A stretch of DNA of 64,000 nt from Alloprevotella sp. (GCA_017471505.1 JAFUTC010000004.1:1-64000); one strand, 5' to 3'; positions 28,751 to 37,817 are shown, counted from the first letter of the stretch. Numbers and translations are program-made. Notes: generated by a model from the letters alone, not told the origin.

Positions 28751-30034
28751 ATGAAGCCAATGCATAACACCCGCCTGCTCTTCATTCAATGCTTTCTGTT
28801 TTTCCTATGCCTTAACCTGTCGGCCCAAACTACAAAGCACGTAGTGAGCAAGGGCGAGACCCTCTACCGCATCTCCGTGCAGCACGGCACTACCGTAGAT
28901 GCGCTGCTCCGATTGAACCCTGGCGTAACGCCGGAAACCCTGCAGGAAGGCCAGGAACTCATTCTCCCACACACACAGCAGTCCGTTGGCGCGCAAAAGA
29001 AAGTGGCAGTCATTCTGCCGCTCGAGTCAAATAGTCTGGAAGGCACTCGTAGCGTTGAGTTCTACCGCGGTCTGCTCATGGCGGCCAATCGGCTGTGCTC
29101 GGATGGTCAGCGAATCCAGATAAACACCTATACGGAAACACCGAAGGCCAATTCCATCGACCCGATTCTCGAAGAACTGGCTCAACTGAAACCAGATATG
29201 ATTGTCGGCCCCGTATATCCCAGCCACTTTACCAAGTTGTCGCAGTTCGCCGAAGCCAACAATTCGCCGCTCTACATACCCTTTTCCTCGAAAGCAGAGA
29301 CCATCATAAACCATTCACAGGTGAATCTGGTCAATCCGCCTGTCAACTACAGGAACAAACTGCTTGCCCACCTGCTTCCCATATTGTTCAAGGACTACCG
29401 CTTTACCTTCTTGCACTACTCGCAAGGAGATGACGGCGAATTGGCCAATGAACTGAAGAAACTGCTCACGGCCAACAAAATCGTATTTACCTCGTTCAAT
29501 GCCGATGCGCCTATCGCGCAGATGCATTCGGCTATTCCCAAAAACAAAGCCACTATCGTCATCCCCGACTCGTCGAGACCTGAGCACGTGAAGGACGCGC
29601 TCAACAAGATGATTCAATACCACTCGTCCTATCCGCAACGCGCAGTGGCACTCATGGGACTTATGGAATGGAACGACGTGCTACAGGCCTACGACCACTC
29701 GAGCCTCTACGCAACCGACATCTTTATACCCACGACGTCGGCCTATAATGCCAACGACCCGCAGACCCAAGCCGTCGAACGAGAGTATAAGAAACTCTTC
29801 CGCACCGACCTGCTTGCCACCACGCCCAAGATGGCTTTGCTCGGCTACGATATGGGCATGAAACTGTTTGGCAAAGGCACACAGGCAGACAACTACCAGG
29901 AAACCCAAAGCCGCATTTCCTTCACCCCAATATCTAAGGCTGGCGGCAAAGTGCTCAACAGCATTTTCCTCTACCACTATAAACCAACTCAGCAAATCGA
30001 CCTAATCAGTCCGAAGGTGGACGTTTCGCTATGA
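28751..30034 (+). CDS. LysM domain plus periplasmic-binding-protein-like protein
   Basis: A 427-residue exported protein. The signal peptide (about 1-25, ending LSAQ) is followed by a LysM peptidoglycan-binding domain (about 28-73, HVVSKGETLYRISVQHG... LILPH) and then a type 1 periplasmic-binding fold (about 84-410, KKVAVILPLESNS... EFYRGLLMAANRL). The latter resembles amino-acid receptor or LpoA-like domains. This suggests a wall-anchored sensor or regulator of peptidoglycan enzymes, but no function is shown. Its stop overlaps the next start (ATGA), and a lytic transglycosylase is three genes downstream. Confidence 0.8.
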   Translation: MKPMHNTRLLFIQCFLFFLCLNLSAQTTKHVVSKGETLYRISVQHGTTVDALLRLNPGVTPETLQEGQELILPHTQQSVGAQKKVAVILPLESNSLEGTRSVEFYRGLLMAANRLCSDGQRIQINTYTETPKANSIDPILEELAQLKPDMIVGPVYPSHFTKLSQFAEANNSPLYIPFSSKAETIINHSQVNLVNPPVNYRNKLLAHLLPILFKDYRFTFLHYSQGDDGELANELKKLLTANKIVFTSFNADAPIAQMHSAIPKNKATIVIPDSSRPEHVKDALNKMIQYHSSYPQRAVALMGLMEWNDVLQAYDHSSLYATDIFIPTTSAYNANDPQTQAVEREYKKLFRTDLLATTPKMALLGYDMGMKLFGKGTQADNYQETQSRISFTPISKAGGKVLNSIFLYHYKPTQQIDLISPKVDVSL

Positions 30035-30747
30035 AAAAAATAATCCTTCTCCTCCTTCTCCTTTATCTTCCCGTCCAGCTGCAGGCACAACTCGGCGAAC
30101 CGCGCCGCATTTTGTCCGTAGGAGCCTCGGCCGGAGTCAACTTCAATAGTATCGGCTTCTCGCCCACCATTAAGCAGAACAAACACATCGGTCCGACGGC
30201 CGGCGTGGCCTTTCGCGTGACCAGCGAGAAGTATTTCAAACTGCTGTGCGCCTTGCAGATTGAACTGAACTATGCTCAACTGGGTTGGAACGAGAACATT
30301 ATCGACTCAAACAGCCAGCCTCTGCCCGACTCCTATAAGCGCCACATCAACTATGTGCAGATGCCCATACTGGCCCGCTTAGCCTATGGAAAAGAAGACC
30401 GCGGACTGGCCGGCTACCTCGTAATCGGACCGCAAATCGGCTATGCATTCTCCGAGTCGGAAACCCGTTCGGCCGAGTGGACGGTCAATGGTGAAGGAAA
30501 TCCCGACAGGCCCAACGACATGTTCGCCCAATACAGCATGGACCTGGAACGACCTTTCGACTACGGCATCACTGCAGGTCTCGGACTGGAGTTTAACGCC
30601 AACCGGGGCCACTATTCGGTCGAAGTGCGCTACTATTACGGACTGGGAAACATCTTTTCCAACCGCAAGAAAGACGTCTTTGAGCGCTCCAACCATAACA
30701 CGCTCAGCGCACGCCTCACCTATTTCTTCGACATCAAAAAGAAATAA
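30031..30747 (+). CDS. PorT-family outer-membrane beta-barrel protein
   Basis: A 238-residue protein with signal peptide MKKIILLLLLLYLPVQLQAQ and a beta-barrel domain of alternating strands (SVGASAGVNFNSIGF, IGPTAGVAFRV, LQIELNYAQLGW, YGITAGLGLEF, YSVEVRYYYGL), ending in an aromatic strand (LSARLTYFFDIKKK). This is the PorT/OmpA-like small barrel family common in Bacteroidetes. It is translationally coupled to the LysM protein by an ATGA overlap. Its role is unknown; PorT proper works in T9SS, but most family members do not. Confidence 0.8.
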   Translation: MKKIILLLLLLYLPVQLQAQLGEPRRILSVGASAGVNFNSIGFSPTIKQNKHIGPTAGVAFRVTSEKYFKLLCALQIELNYAQLGWNENIIDSNSQPLPDSYKRHINYVQMPILARLAYGKEDRGLAGYLVIGPQIGYAFSESETRSAEWTVNGEGNPDRPNDMFAQYSMDLERPFDYGITAGLGLEFNANRGHYSVEVRYYYGLGNIFSNRKKDVFERSNHNTLSARLTYFFDIKKK

Positions 30748-30769
30748 TCGCCTGAACGACTATCCCCCC

Positions 30770-31081
30770 ATGCCACACTACCGCCACATCGTCCAGTTCA
30801 AATTAGATTCGAGCCTGTCGCCAGAGGAAATCGAAACCGTCTACCGTGCCTTCAAGGCAAAGATTGAGGCCTTGCCCGCACACATCCCCACCATTCAGCG
30901 CATAGAAGTATCGCTCAACCTCAACCCCAAGGAGTCTTGGCACGTATGCCTGTTCTCCGAGTTCGCTTCACTGGAGGAAATCAACGACTACAGCATTCAT
31001 CCGCTCCACTTGGAGGCTGTAAAAGAAATCAAACCCTATCTGGCCGAACGAAGTTGCACCGACTGCCTGTCGGCCCTATAA
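30770..31081 (+). CDS. Dabb (stress-responsive A/B barrel) domain protein
   Basis: A 103-residue cytoplasmic protein starting MPHYRHIVQFKL, typical of the Dabb ferredoxin-like dimeric fold, with the later NDYSIHPLHLEAVKEIKPYL segment that marks the family. Its function is unknown. The stop TAA overlaps the next ATG by one base (TAATG), so it is translationally coupled to the transglycosylase gene. Confidence 0.85.
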   Translation: MPHYRHIVQFKLDSSLSPEEIETVYRAFKAKIEALPAHIPTIQRIEVSLNLNPKESWHVCLFSEFASLEEINDYSIHPLHLEAVKEIKPYLAERSCTDCLSAL

Positions 31082-32307
31082 TGCCCGTGCACAAATTTTC
31101 CCTGCTGCTCATTGTCGCAAGCGTGTTTCTCGCACTTTCCTCGTGCAAGAAAGACACACCCAAACTGCTGTCGTCCGACCCCACTATGACGGTCGACGAG
31201 ACAGCCGGCATTTCATGGAACGACATTGTGACGTCGGGCGAGTTTATAGTGGGCACCATCAGTGGCCCCGACACCTACTTCGACTACAATGGCCAGGCGA
31301 GCGGCAAACAATACATGCTGCTCTCCAACTTTGCCCGAAACCACGGTCTGCGTATCCGGGTCGAAATCATGCACAGCCTGCACGAGCTCTGCACCCAGTT
31401 GCAGGACAACACCATCGACCTGGCAATGTTCCCCATAAGCGTCGACACCATCAGCCACTATGACCTGCTCACGGCCGGCAATGCAAACGACACGTGCGCC
31501 TGGGCTGTGCGTCCCAACAATAAGGATTTGAAAAAAGAACTCGACACCTGGTACGCCAACCTGACTAAGGACACTTTCAGCCAGATAGAAAAGGCAGCCA
31601 CGGCCATAACACGCCCAAGAGTTACGCGAAAGGTGCGCTCGCCCTACCTATCGCGCGAGAAAGGCATCATATCCATCTATGACCAGCAGTTTAAGAAGGC
31701 AGCCCAGTCCATAGGCTGGGACTGGCGTCTGATAGCGTCGCAATGCTACCAAGAGAGCGGATTCGACCCCAATGCCGTTTCGTCGGCCGGCGCAAGAGGT
31801 CTAATGCAAATCATGCCTATGACTGCGAAGCATTTGGGACTTTCACGGATTGAAGACCCCAATGAAAACATCGCGGCCGCGGCACGCTACTTGGCAGAAA
31901 TCAATCAGAACTTCAGCCAGATACGCGATGCGCAAGAGCGAGTCCGTTTTGTACTTGCATCCTATAATGGCGGCATCGGACACATACGCGACGCGCAGGC
32001 ACTGGCTAAGAAAAACGGACAGAACCCCAATACCTGGGCAGGCATCCGACCCTACATTCTCGGACTGCAAGAGTCGCGTTTCTATTTGGACCCCGTGGTC
32101 CGCAACGGCTACATGATTGGCAGCCAGACGGTGGACTATGTGGAGAGCATCCTCATAAGGTTTCAGCAATACGGCGGGCACGTGTCGGTCAGCAAGTCGG
32201 TCGAGTCGTACACGCCAAGTCCCGTGCCGCCCAAGAACAGCCGCTATCGCAAGGAGACGCATATACTGAAGCCCGTCCTGCCCAGTTCTTCATCGGCCGA
32301 CAACTAG
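31081..32307 (+). CDS. MltF-like lytic transglycosylase lipoprotein
   Basis: A 408-residue lipoprotein with lipobox LALSSC (Cys at about 21). An N-terminal solute-binding-like domain (about 50-190) is followed by an SLT lytic transglycosylase domain (about 205-380) with the catalytic glutamate in CYQESGFDPNAVSSAGARGL, then LMQIMPMTAKHLG and LASYNGGIGHIRDA. The order matches MltF, which cleaves peptidoglycan glycan strands with formation of 1,6-anhydroMurNAc. A Pro/Ser-rich tail ends the protein. Last gene of a coupled envelope cluster starting with the LysM protein. Confidence 0.92.
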   Translation: MPVHKFSLLLIVASVFLALSSCKKDTPKLLSSDPTMTVDETAGISWNDIVTSGEFIVGTISGPDTYFDYNGQASGKQYMLLSNFARNHGLRIRVEIMHSLHELCTQLQDNTIDLAMFPISVDTISHYDLLTAGNANDTCAWAVRPNNKDLKKELDTWYANLTKDTFSQIEKAATAITRPRVTRKVRSPYLSREKGIISIYDQQFKKAAQSIGWDWRLIASQCYQESGFDPNAVSSAGARGLMQIMPMTAKHLGLSRIEDPNENIAAAARYLAEINQNFSQIRDAQERVRFVLASYNGGIGHIRDAQALAKKNGQNPNTWAGIRPYILGLQESRFYLDPVVRNGYMIGSQTVDYVESILIRFQQYGGHVSVSKSVESYTPSPVPPKNSRYRKETHILKPVLPSSSSADN

Positions 32308-32362
32308 TCTGCGCTTTCGTTGGAACGACTTCTGTCTCGGCAGATAGTTGTCGTAGCGACGC

Positions 32363-32382
32363 ACATTTGTTTCAACAAATGT
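32363..32382. repeat. Inverted repeat upstream of rprX
   Basis: ACATTTGTT (32363-32371) and AACAAATGT (32374-32382) form a perfect 9-bp palindrome with a 2-base centre. No T-tract follows, so an operator site is more likely than a terminator. The rest of the gap 32308-32483 holds AT-rich sequence with no gene and no clear -7 element. Confidence 0.45.
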
Positions 32383-32483
32383 TAAAATTTAGAAAATTGC
32401 GCGGATTTCCTTAAATTTTCCGGCTCCTATACGCGCAAAAAAATCAAACTTTGTAGCAATAGCATCCTTCACTACGCTACAAG

Positions 32484-33962
32484 ATGAGAAAATCCACCAT
32501 TTGGTTTATCGCATTAGCAATGGCATTTTCGTTCCTGTCGTTGCTATACATACAAACGCGCTATTTCCAGGAAACCATACACCTTCGCAAAGAACAATTT
32601 GACGAAAACGTGAAACGTGGTTTGTGGATGGTGGCACACCGCCTGGAAATTGACGAAGCCAAGGGCTTGCTTCAAAATTCCATGTCGGAGAAGGACAAAG
32701 AAGAGTTCCTCGCAAACGACAGCATAGGCATCTGGCCGAAAAACCTGACCTCCCTGCCTGGAAATGCGTCGCAGCAACTGGCACTGCAGTCATCCGGGAA
32801 AAAAGAATCCTACCTGCAGAAACGCCAGAGTGAGTTCCTCGCCAAATACCTACAACATAAGAACCTGTTGGAGGAAGTAATCTATTCGTCGCTCTATATC
32901 GACGACGACGAACCCCTGTCCGAGCGGACCAAGCAACTCGACTCTTATCTGAAAGCCGAACTCAAGCATTGCGGCATCGATATCGAACATCTGCAATACC
33001 ACTACGTAGTGCTCGACAACGAGGGCGACACGGTTTCTATCTGCCCCGACTACAACGACAAGGGCTTGCAGTATTCCTATCCGCAAACCCTTTTCGCCAA
33101 CAGCACGCCCGAACAGGTCGGCACGCTTATCGTACACTTCCCCAGCCTGCACTCCTATCTGCTTTCGAACATCCGCTTCCTGATTCCCGCTATCTTGTTC
33201 ACGCTCTTCTTGCTGATTGTGTTTTCCTACACTATCTACATCATTTTCCGCCAAAAGAAACTGAGCGAAATGAAGACGGATTTCGTCAACAACATGACGC
33301 ACGAGTTCAAGACGCCAATATCCACCATCTCGCTGGCTGCGCAGATGCTGGGCGACAGTTCTATCACCAAGTCGGAAACCATGTTCAAGCACATCTCCCA
33401 CACTATCACCGAGGAGACTCGCCGCCTGCGCTTCCAGGTGGAGAAGGTACTGCAGATGTCGATGTTCGAGGAAAATCGCGGCACCTTTAGGATGGAGGAA
33501 GTCGATATGCACGCCATCATCAACAACGGCGTAGATTCGTTCCGGCTGAAGGTTTCTTCCATCGGGGGCGACATTACGGTCAACCTGAACGCCGAGGAAA
33601 GCGTTGTTTACGGCGATGAAGTCCACCTGACGAACCTCATATTCAACCTGCTTGAGAATGCTGTCAAGTATCGCGACAATGAACGCCAGCTGCAACTTAA
33701 CATAACGACCGCCAACCAGGGCAAGCACATCAACATTGCCATATCCGACAACGGCATCGGCATAAAGAGCGACGACGTGAAACGCGTGTTCGAGAAGTTC
33801 TATCGGTCGCATACGGGCAACCGACACGACGTGAAAGGATTCGGCTTAGGCCTGGCATACGTCAAAAAGGTGGTGCTCAACCACAACGGCCACATACACG
33901 TTGAGAGCGAAGTCGGAAAAGGCAGTCGCTTTGTCATCTCGCTTCCGCTCATCAGCCAATAG
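32484..33962 (+). CDS. rprX: Sensor histidine kinase RprX
   Basis: A 492-residue membrane histidine kinase matching RprX of Bacteroides. Membrane helix 1 is at about 5-24, a periplasmic sensor region at 25-230, helix 2 at about 231-254. The HisKA domain has the phospho-accepting His273 in NNMTHEFKTP; the HATPase domain has NLLENAVKYRD, DNGIGI and GFGLGLAYVKKV. It is 41 bases upstream of its response regulator. The pair was named in B. fragilis, where overexpression alters outer-membrane-related phenotypes; the signal is not known. Confidence 0.9.
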   Translation: MRKSTIWFIALAMAFSFLSLLYIQTRYFQETIHLRKEQFDENVKRGLWMVAHRLEIDEAKGLLQNSMSEKDKEEFLANDSIGIWPKNLTSLPGNASQQLALQSSGKKESYLQKRQSEFLAKYLQHKNLLEEVIYSSLYIDDDEPLSERTKQLDSYLKAELKHCGIDIEHLQYHYVVLDNEGDTVSICPDYNDKGLQYSYPQTLFANSTPEQVGTLIVHFPSLHSYLLSNIRFLIPAILFTLFLLIVFSYTIYIIFRQKKLSEMKTDFVNNMTHEFKTPISTISLAAQMLGDSSITKSETMFKHISHTITEETRRLRFQVEKVLQMSMFEENRGTFRMEEVDMHAIINNGVDSFRLKVSSIGGDITVNLNAEESVVYGDEVHLTNLIFNLLENAVKYRDNERQLQLNITTANQGKHINIAISDNGIGIKSDDVKRVFEKFYRSHTGNRHDVKGFGLGLAYVKKVVLNHNGHIHVESEVGKGSRFVISLPLISQ

Positions 33963-34003
33963 ACCCGAAGAATAATCAAACAAATCAATAAAACCCTACC
34001 ATT

Positions 34004-34735
34004 ATGCTAAACAACACTCCCAACAACCGACAGAAGATTCTTCTCTGCGAGGACGACGAGAATCTGGGCATGCTGCTCCGTGAATACATGCAGGCCAAAG
34101 GTTACGACACCGACCTCTACCCCGATGGCGAGCAAGGACTCTATGCCTTCAACGAGAACCACTACGACCTCTGCATCTTCGACGTGATGATGCCCAAAAA
34201 GGACGGTTTCACGCTGGCCAAGGAGATTCGCCTCAACAACGAGGAGGTTCCTATCATTTTCCTCACTGCCAAGACGCTCAAAGAGGATATTCTCGAGGGC
34301 TTCAAAATCGGTGCCGACGACTATCTGACCAAGCCTTTCTCCATGGAAGAACTCATGATGCGCATCGAGGCCGTGTTCCGTCGCGTAAAAGGCCGTCACC
34401 ACAACGAGCAGACACAGTACCACCTGGGCTCGTTCCTATTCGACACGCAGAAGCAAGTATTGGAGCGCAACGGAAAACAAGTGCGCCTGACCACCAAAGA
34501 GAACGAACTGCTCGCGCTGCTATGCGTCCACATGAACGACATACTCTATCGCAGCCTCGCCCTTAAGACCATCTGGGTGGACGATAATTTCTTCAACGCC
34601 CGCTCTATGGACGTCTATATCACCAAACTGCGCAAATTGCTGCAAGACGACCCAAGCGTCGAAATCATCAATATTCACGGCAAGGGCTATAAGCTTGTGA
34701 CGCCCGACTCCGCCAAAAACGAAACCTCAGAATAA
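34004..34735 (+). CDS. rprY: Response regulator RprY
   Basis: A 243-residue OmpR-family response regulator. The receiver domain starts KILLCEDDENLGMLLREYMQ, with acidic pocket residues at 16-18, phospho-accepting Asp60 in CIFDVMMPKKDG and the conserved lysine in DDYLTKPFSMEE. The winged-helix DNA-binding domain (about 140-235) ends NIHGKGYKLVTP. It matches Bacteroides RprY closely. Its 3' end overlaps the convergent hemW by 9 bases, so the two coding tails share sequence and no terminator fits between them. Confidence 0.93.
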   Translation: MLNNTPNNRQKILLCEDDENLGMLLREYMQAKGYDTDLYPDGEQGLYAFNENHYDLCIFDVMMPKKDGFTLAKEIRLNNEEVPIIFLTAKTLKEDILEGFKIGADDYLTKPFSMEELMMRIEAVFRRVKGRHHNEQTQYHLGSFLFDTQKQVLERNGKQVRLTTKENELLALLCVHMNDILYRSLALKTIWVDDNFFNARSMDVYITKLRKLLQDDPSVEIINIHGKGYKLVTPDSAKNETSE

Positions 34736-35824
34736 GTCCGACAACACGTCGTCGCTGCGGAACAGGCCTTTGCGCGTAAGGCGCAGCGTGCCATCCGCCT
34801 CCTCCAGGTTCCCTGCCGCAAGGTGGGGAACCTTTTTTTGGTCGAGTTGCGGCCGAAAAGGCTCGGGCACGTCGGCCAGACGAAGGCCGCGACGCGTGCG
34901 AAGGCGCGTCATCAGCAGTTCCTCGTAGCGCATCTGGTCGGTAAGCATCTCCAGTTCGAAATACGGCTGCCCGTCCGCTGCCACATACTGCGCCACATCG
35001 GCCACATTCCAGCGCCGGCACGCCCCATCGTACGAATGGGCCGCCGCACCGAGTCCCACGTAGAAAGTGCCGTCCCAGTAGCCGCTGTTGTGCTTGGCGA
35101 CATAGCCGGGCTTGGCAAAATTGGAAATCTCATAGTGCTCGTAGCCGGCATCGGCGAGCCGATTCATCAGCAGGTCGTACATCTCCCACTCCGCCTCGTC
35201 GGACGTCTCGGTCAGACTGCCCTCGTGCCGCAGCCTCCATAGCCGCGTGCCTTCCTCGTAGGTCAGCGCATAGGCCGAGATATGCGGCACGCCCATGGCA
35301 ATGGCCGTCTCCACGTCACGACGGAAGTCGTCGACCGTCTGCAAGGGAAGCCCGTAGATAAGGTCGATGCTCACATTGCCCACCAGGTCGAGCGCCAGTG
35401 CAGCCGCCTTCCGGGCAGCCGTCGCACTATGGCGTCGGCCCACAAAGCGCAGCACGTCGTCGTTGAAACTCTGCACGCCGAGACTCACACGGTTGAATCC
35501 GGCCGTCCGGGCATGGCGCAGCCAGTCGGCACTGATGTCGTCGGGGTTGGCCTCTATGGTACACTCCGAAGGCTGCAGTCGGCGGCCCCGCTCTGACAAC
35601 ACCCCCATCAGCCGCCCCATGTCGTCGGGACACATCAGCGAGGGAGTGCCACCGCCCACATAGACATGCTGCACCTCGCCGCTGATACGCGCCTCGGCCT
35701 CGCGGCACAGCGCATCGACATAGCGATGCTGCACGTCGGCACCCAAGAGCGTGCTGTAGAAATCGCAGTAGGCGCACCGGCTCCGACAAAAAGGAAAGTG
35801 GACATAAACGTTCTGCCTTGCCAT
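34727..35824 (-). CDS. hemW: Radical SAM heme chaperone HemW (HemN-like)
   Basis: A radical-SAM protein of about 365 residues with HFPFCRSRCAYCDF (Cx3Cx2C plus the extra cysteine typical of HemW), YVGGGTPSLM, and the HemN-like C-terminal domain. HemW proteins hand heme to target proteins and are often mislabelled coproporphyrinogen oxidase. I start at ATG 35824 (MARQNVYVHFPFC); a GTG at 35845 is in frame but falls inside the promoter. Its 3' end overlaps rprY by 9 bases tail to tail. Confidence 0.9.
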   Translation of the reverse strand: MARQNVYVHFPFCRSRCAYCDFYSTLLGADVQHRYVDALCREAEARISGEVQHVYVGGGTPSLMCPDDMGRLMGVLSERGRRLQPSECTIEANPDDISADWLRHARTAGFNRVSLGVQSFNDDVLRFVGRRHSATAARKAAALALDLVGNVSIDLIYGLPLQTVDDFRRDVETAIAMGVPHISAYALTYEEGTRLWRLRHEGSLTETSDEAEWEMYDLLMNRLADAGYEHYEISNFAKPGYVAKHNSGYWDGTFYVGLGAAAHSYDGACRRWNVADVAQYVAADGQPYFELEMLTDQMRYEELLMTRLRTRRGLRLADVPEPFRPQLDQKKVPHLAAGNLEEADGTLRLTRKGLFRSDDVLSDLF

Positions 35825-35844
35825 CTCACAATCGTTTCTGCCCA

Positions 35845-35852
35845 CAAAAGTA
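35845..35852 (-). promoter_or_regulatory. Promoter -7 element for hemW
   Basis: On the minus strand this reads TACTTTTG, a full match to TAnnTTTG, 20 bases before the hemW ATG at 35824. It covers the GTG alternative start and so decides for the ATG. Confidence 0.6.
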
Positions 35853-35887
35853 GCAAATTTTCGCTCAACGCAGTCCGCCCGGCACGT

Positions 35888-36000
35888 CCCATTATGGAAC
35901 GCACAAATTGCATAATGCGATTTCAGAATTGCATAATGCGATTTTCAAATTACATAATGCCATTTCGCGATGGTATTATGCAATTTTTCCGACACATCGC
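35888..36000. repeat. 21-bp phased palindromic repeat array D (six cores)
   Basis: Cores start at 35890, 35911, 35932, 35953, 35974 and 35995, exactly 21 bp apart, reading CATTATG, CATAATG, CATAATG, CATAATG, TATTATG and a degenerate CATCGC. It lies between the divergent hemW and dnaX promoters without overlapping either. Confidence 0.88.
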
Positions 36001-36020
36001 ACAATTCATCCCGCCGCATA

Positions 36021-36052
36021 TTTGGTCACTCACAAAAGAGTGTGTAAATTCG
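36021..36052 (+). promoter_or_regulatory. Promoter of dnaX
   Basis: TTTG (36021-36024), 20 bases, then TAAATTCG (36045-36052), close to TTTG-N19-TAnnTTTG. ATG 36072 follows after a short leader. Confidence 0.6.
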
Positions 36053-36071
36053 CTATTCAAACACACTACGC

Positions 36072-37817
36072 ATGGACAACTATATCGTATCAGCCCGGAA
36101 ATACCGCCCGCAGACCTTTGAAAGCGTGGTCGGCCAGCATGCCCTTACGCAAACGCTCAAGAACGCGATAGCCAGCGGCAAACTGGCCCATGCCTACCTG
36201 TTCTGCGGACCGCGCGGCGTGGGAAAGACTACTTGCGCACGCATCTTCGCCAAGACCATCAACTGCTTCAACCTTTCGGCCGACGGAGAAGCCTGCAACG
36301 AATGCGAAAGCTGCAAGGCCTTCAACGAAAACCGCTCGATGAACATCTTCGAACTCGACGCGGCGTCGAACAATTCCATAAACGACATCCGCTCCATCGT
36401 AGAGCGAGTGAACATTCCCCCGCAGATAGGCCGCTACAAGGTATTCATCATCGACGAGGTGCACATGCTGTCGCAGGCCGCCTTTAACGCATTCCTGAAG
36501 ACGCTCGAGGAACCGCCTGCCCACGTAATCTTCATCATGGCCACCACCGAGAAGCACAAGGTAATCCCCACCATCCTGTCGCGCTGCCAAATCTACGACT
36601 TCCAGCGCATGGACCTGGGCGACATCATCGGGCACCTGCGCTACGTGGCCAAGCAGGAAGACATCGAAGCCGAAGACGCAGCGCTCCACCTCATAGCCCA
36701 GAAGGCCGACGGCGGCATGCGCGACGCCCTCTCCATATTCGACCAGGTGTGCAACTACTCGCAGGGAAAGGTGACCTATAACACCGTCATCGAAGACCTC
36801 AATATTCTCGACTACGAATACTATTTCAAAGCCACCGACGACTTCCTTCGCATCGACTACAAGAGTGCCCTGCTCACGCTCAACGAGATTCTCAACAAAG
36901 GCTTCGATGCCCAGCAATACATAGGCGGACTTGCCTCGCACTTCCGCAATCTGCTCGTGGCACGCGACAAGGAAACATTGCCGCTGCTCGAAGTGAGCGA
37001 CGACGTACGCAATCGCTACCACGAACAAGCCAATCGCTGCAATCCGCGCTTCCTTTATAAGGCCATAAAAATCTGCAGCGACTGCGACGCCCAGTACCGC
37101 ACAAGCCGGAACAAGCGGCTCACCGTCGAACTGGCCCTTATCGAACTGGCACAAATTGAGCAAGCCGATGCAGACCCCTCGTCGGGGCTTGGCCCTACAC
37201 GAAGACTTAAACCACTAGCCAAGACCGCCACACAAAAAGCACAGGCCACCCCATCCCCGTCACCCAAGTCCGAACCCGCCTCAAAGGCTTCCGCACCGGA
37301 CGCACCGAAGCCGAAGCCTGTCGCCCCCCAGCCCTCAAGGCCCGGCACTATCAGCCGGAGCATCTCGCTAAAGGGCAACCGGCCGGGCAATAGCGCATCC
37401 GACGCCTCCCTCAGCACTACCGGCTCGTCGCAACCGACACCGGCACCAGACGACAGCCCGTTTACCGAAGAAGAAATGCGTTCGCAGTGGGTGAACTATT
37501 ATCTCAACCTGCCGCAAGAAGAATCGGCCCTGCAAGGCCGCATGAAAATCATACAGCCCACGCTTGTAGGCACCGAGGAAGTACTTGTCAAGGTCAGCAA
37601 CGAATGGGTACTGAACGATTTCAATCGAATTAAACCAGAAATCGAACAGTATTTCCACAAAAACCTAAACAACAGCAAGATAAGACTGCGCATCGAACAA
37701 GTAGAACACGATGCATCGACCCGTCCCATAACCCGGGCCGAAGTGTTCGATGCAATAAAAAAAGAATACCCTGCCGTACGAGACTTCTGCAACAGTCTTG
37801 AACTGAAACTCTATTAG
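36072..37817 (+). CDS. dnaX: DNA polymerase III subunit gamma/tau
   Basis: The clamp-loader ATPase, 581 residues. Walker A GPRGVGKTT (46-54), the zinc module C65-C75-C78-C81, Walker B/DEVH IIDEVH (126-131), sensor 1 TTEKHKVIPTILSRCQ, then domain III. A linker rich in Pro, Ser and Lys (about 365-470) precedes a tau-like C-terminal domain. dnaN and dnaX are both in this window but about 20 kb apart. I saw no convincing slippery site for a short gamma product. First gene of dnaX-slyD-aroC. Confidence 0.96.
   Translation: MDNYIVSARKYRPQTFESVVGQHALTQTLKNAIASGKLAHAYLFCGPRGVGKTTCARIFAKTINCFNLSADGEACNECESCKAFNENRSMNIFELDAASNNSINDIRSIVERVNIPPQIGRYKVFIIDEVHMLSQAAFNAFLKTLEEPPAHVIFIMATTEKHKVIPTILSRCQIYDFQRMDLGDIIGHLRYVAKQEDIEAEDAALHLIAQKADGGMRDALSIFDQVCNYSQGKVTYNTVIEDLNILDYEYYFKATDDFLRIDYKSALLTLNEILNKGFDAQQYIGGLASHFRNLLVARDKETLPLLEVSDDVRNRYHEQANRCNPRFLYKAIKICSDCDAQYRTSRNKRLTVELALIELAQIEQADADPSSGLGPTRRLKPLAKTATQKAQATPSPSPKSEPASKASAPDAPKPKPVAPQPSRPGTISRSISLKGNRPGNSASDASLSTTGSSQPTPAPDDSPFTEEEMRSQWVNYYLNLPQEESALQGRMKIIQPTLVGTEEVLVKVSNEWVLNDFNRIKPEIEQYFHKNLNNSKIRLRIEQVEHDASTRPITRAEVFDAIKKEYPAVRDFCNSLELKLY

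Noticed and set aside
35908-36000. Repeat arrays can be read as heptapeptide repeats with Ile-Met pairs and no stops
   Set aside because: A 21-bp unit is seven codons, so open frames are expected by arithmetic. The arrays sit between genes and the reading has no start context or known relatives.
36072-37817. Programmed frameshift in dnaX to make a short gamma subunit
   Set aside because: There is no A6G-type slippery sequence followed by a hairpin at the domain III boundary; the A-runs present are either too short or near the 3' end.
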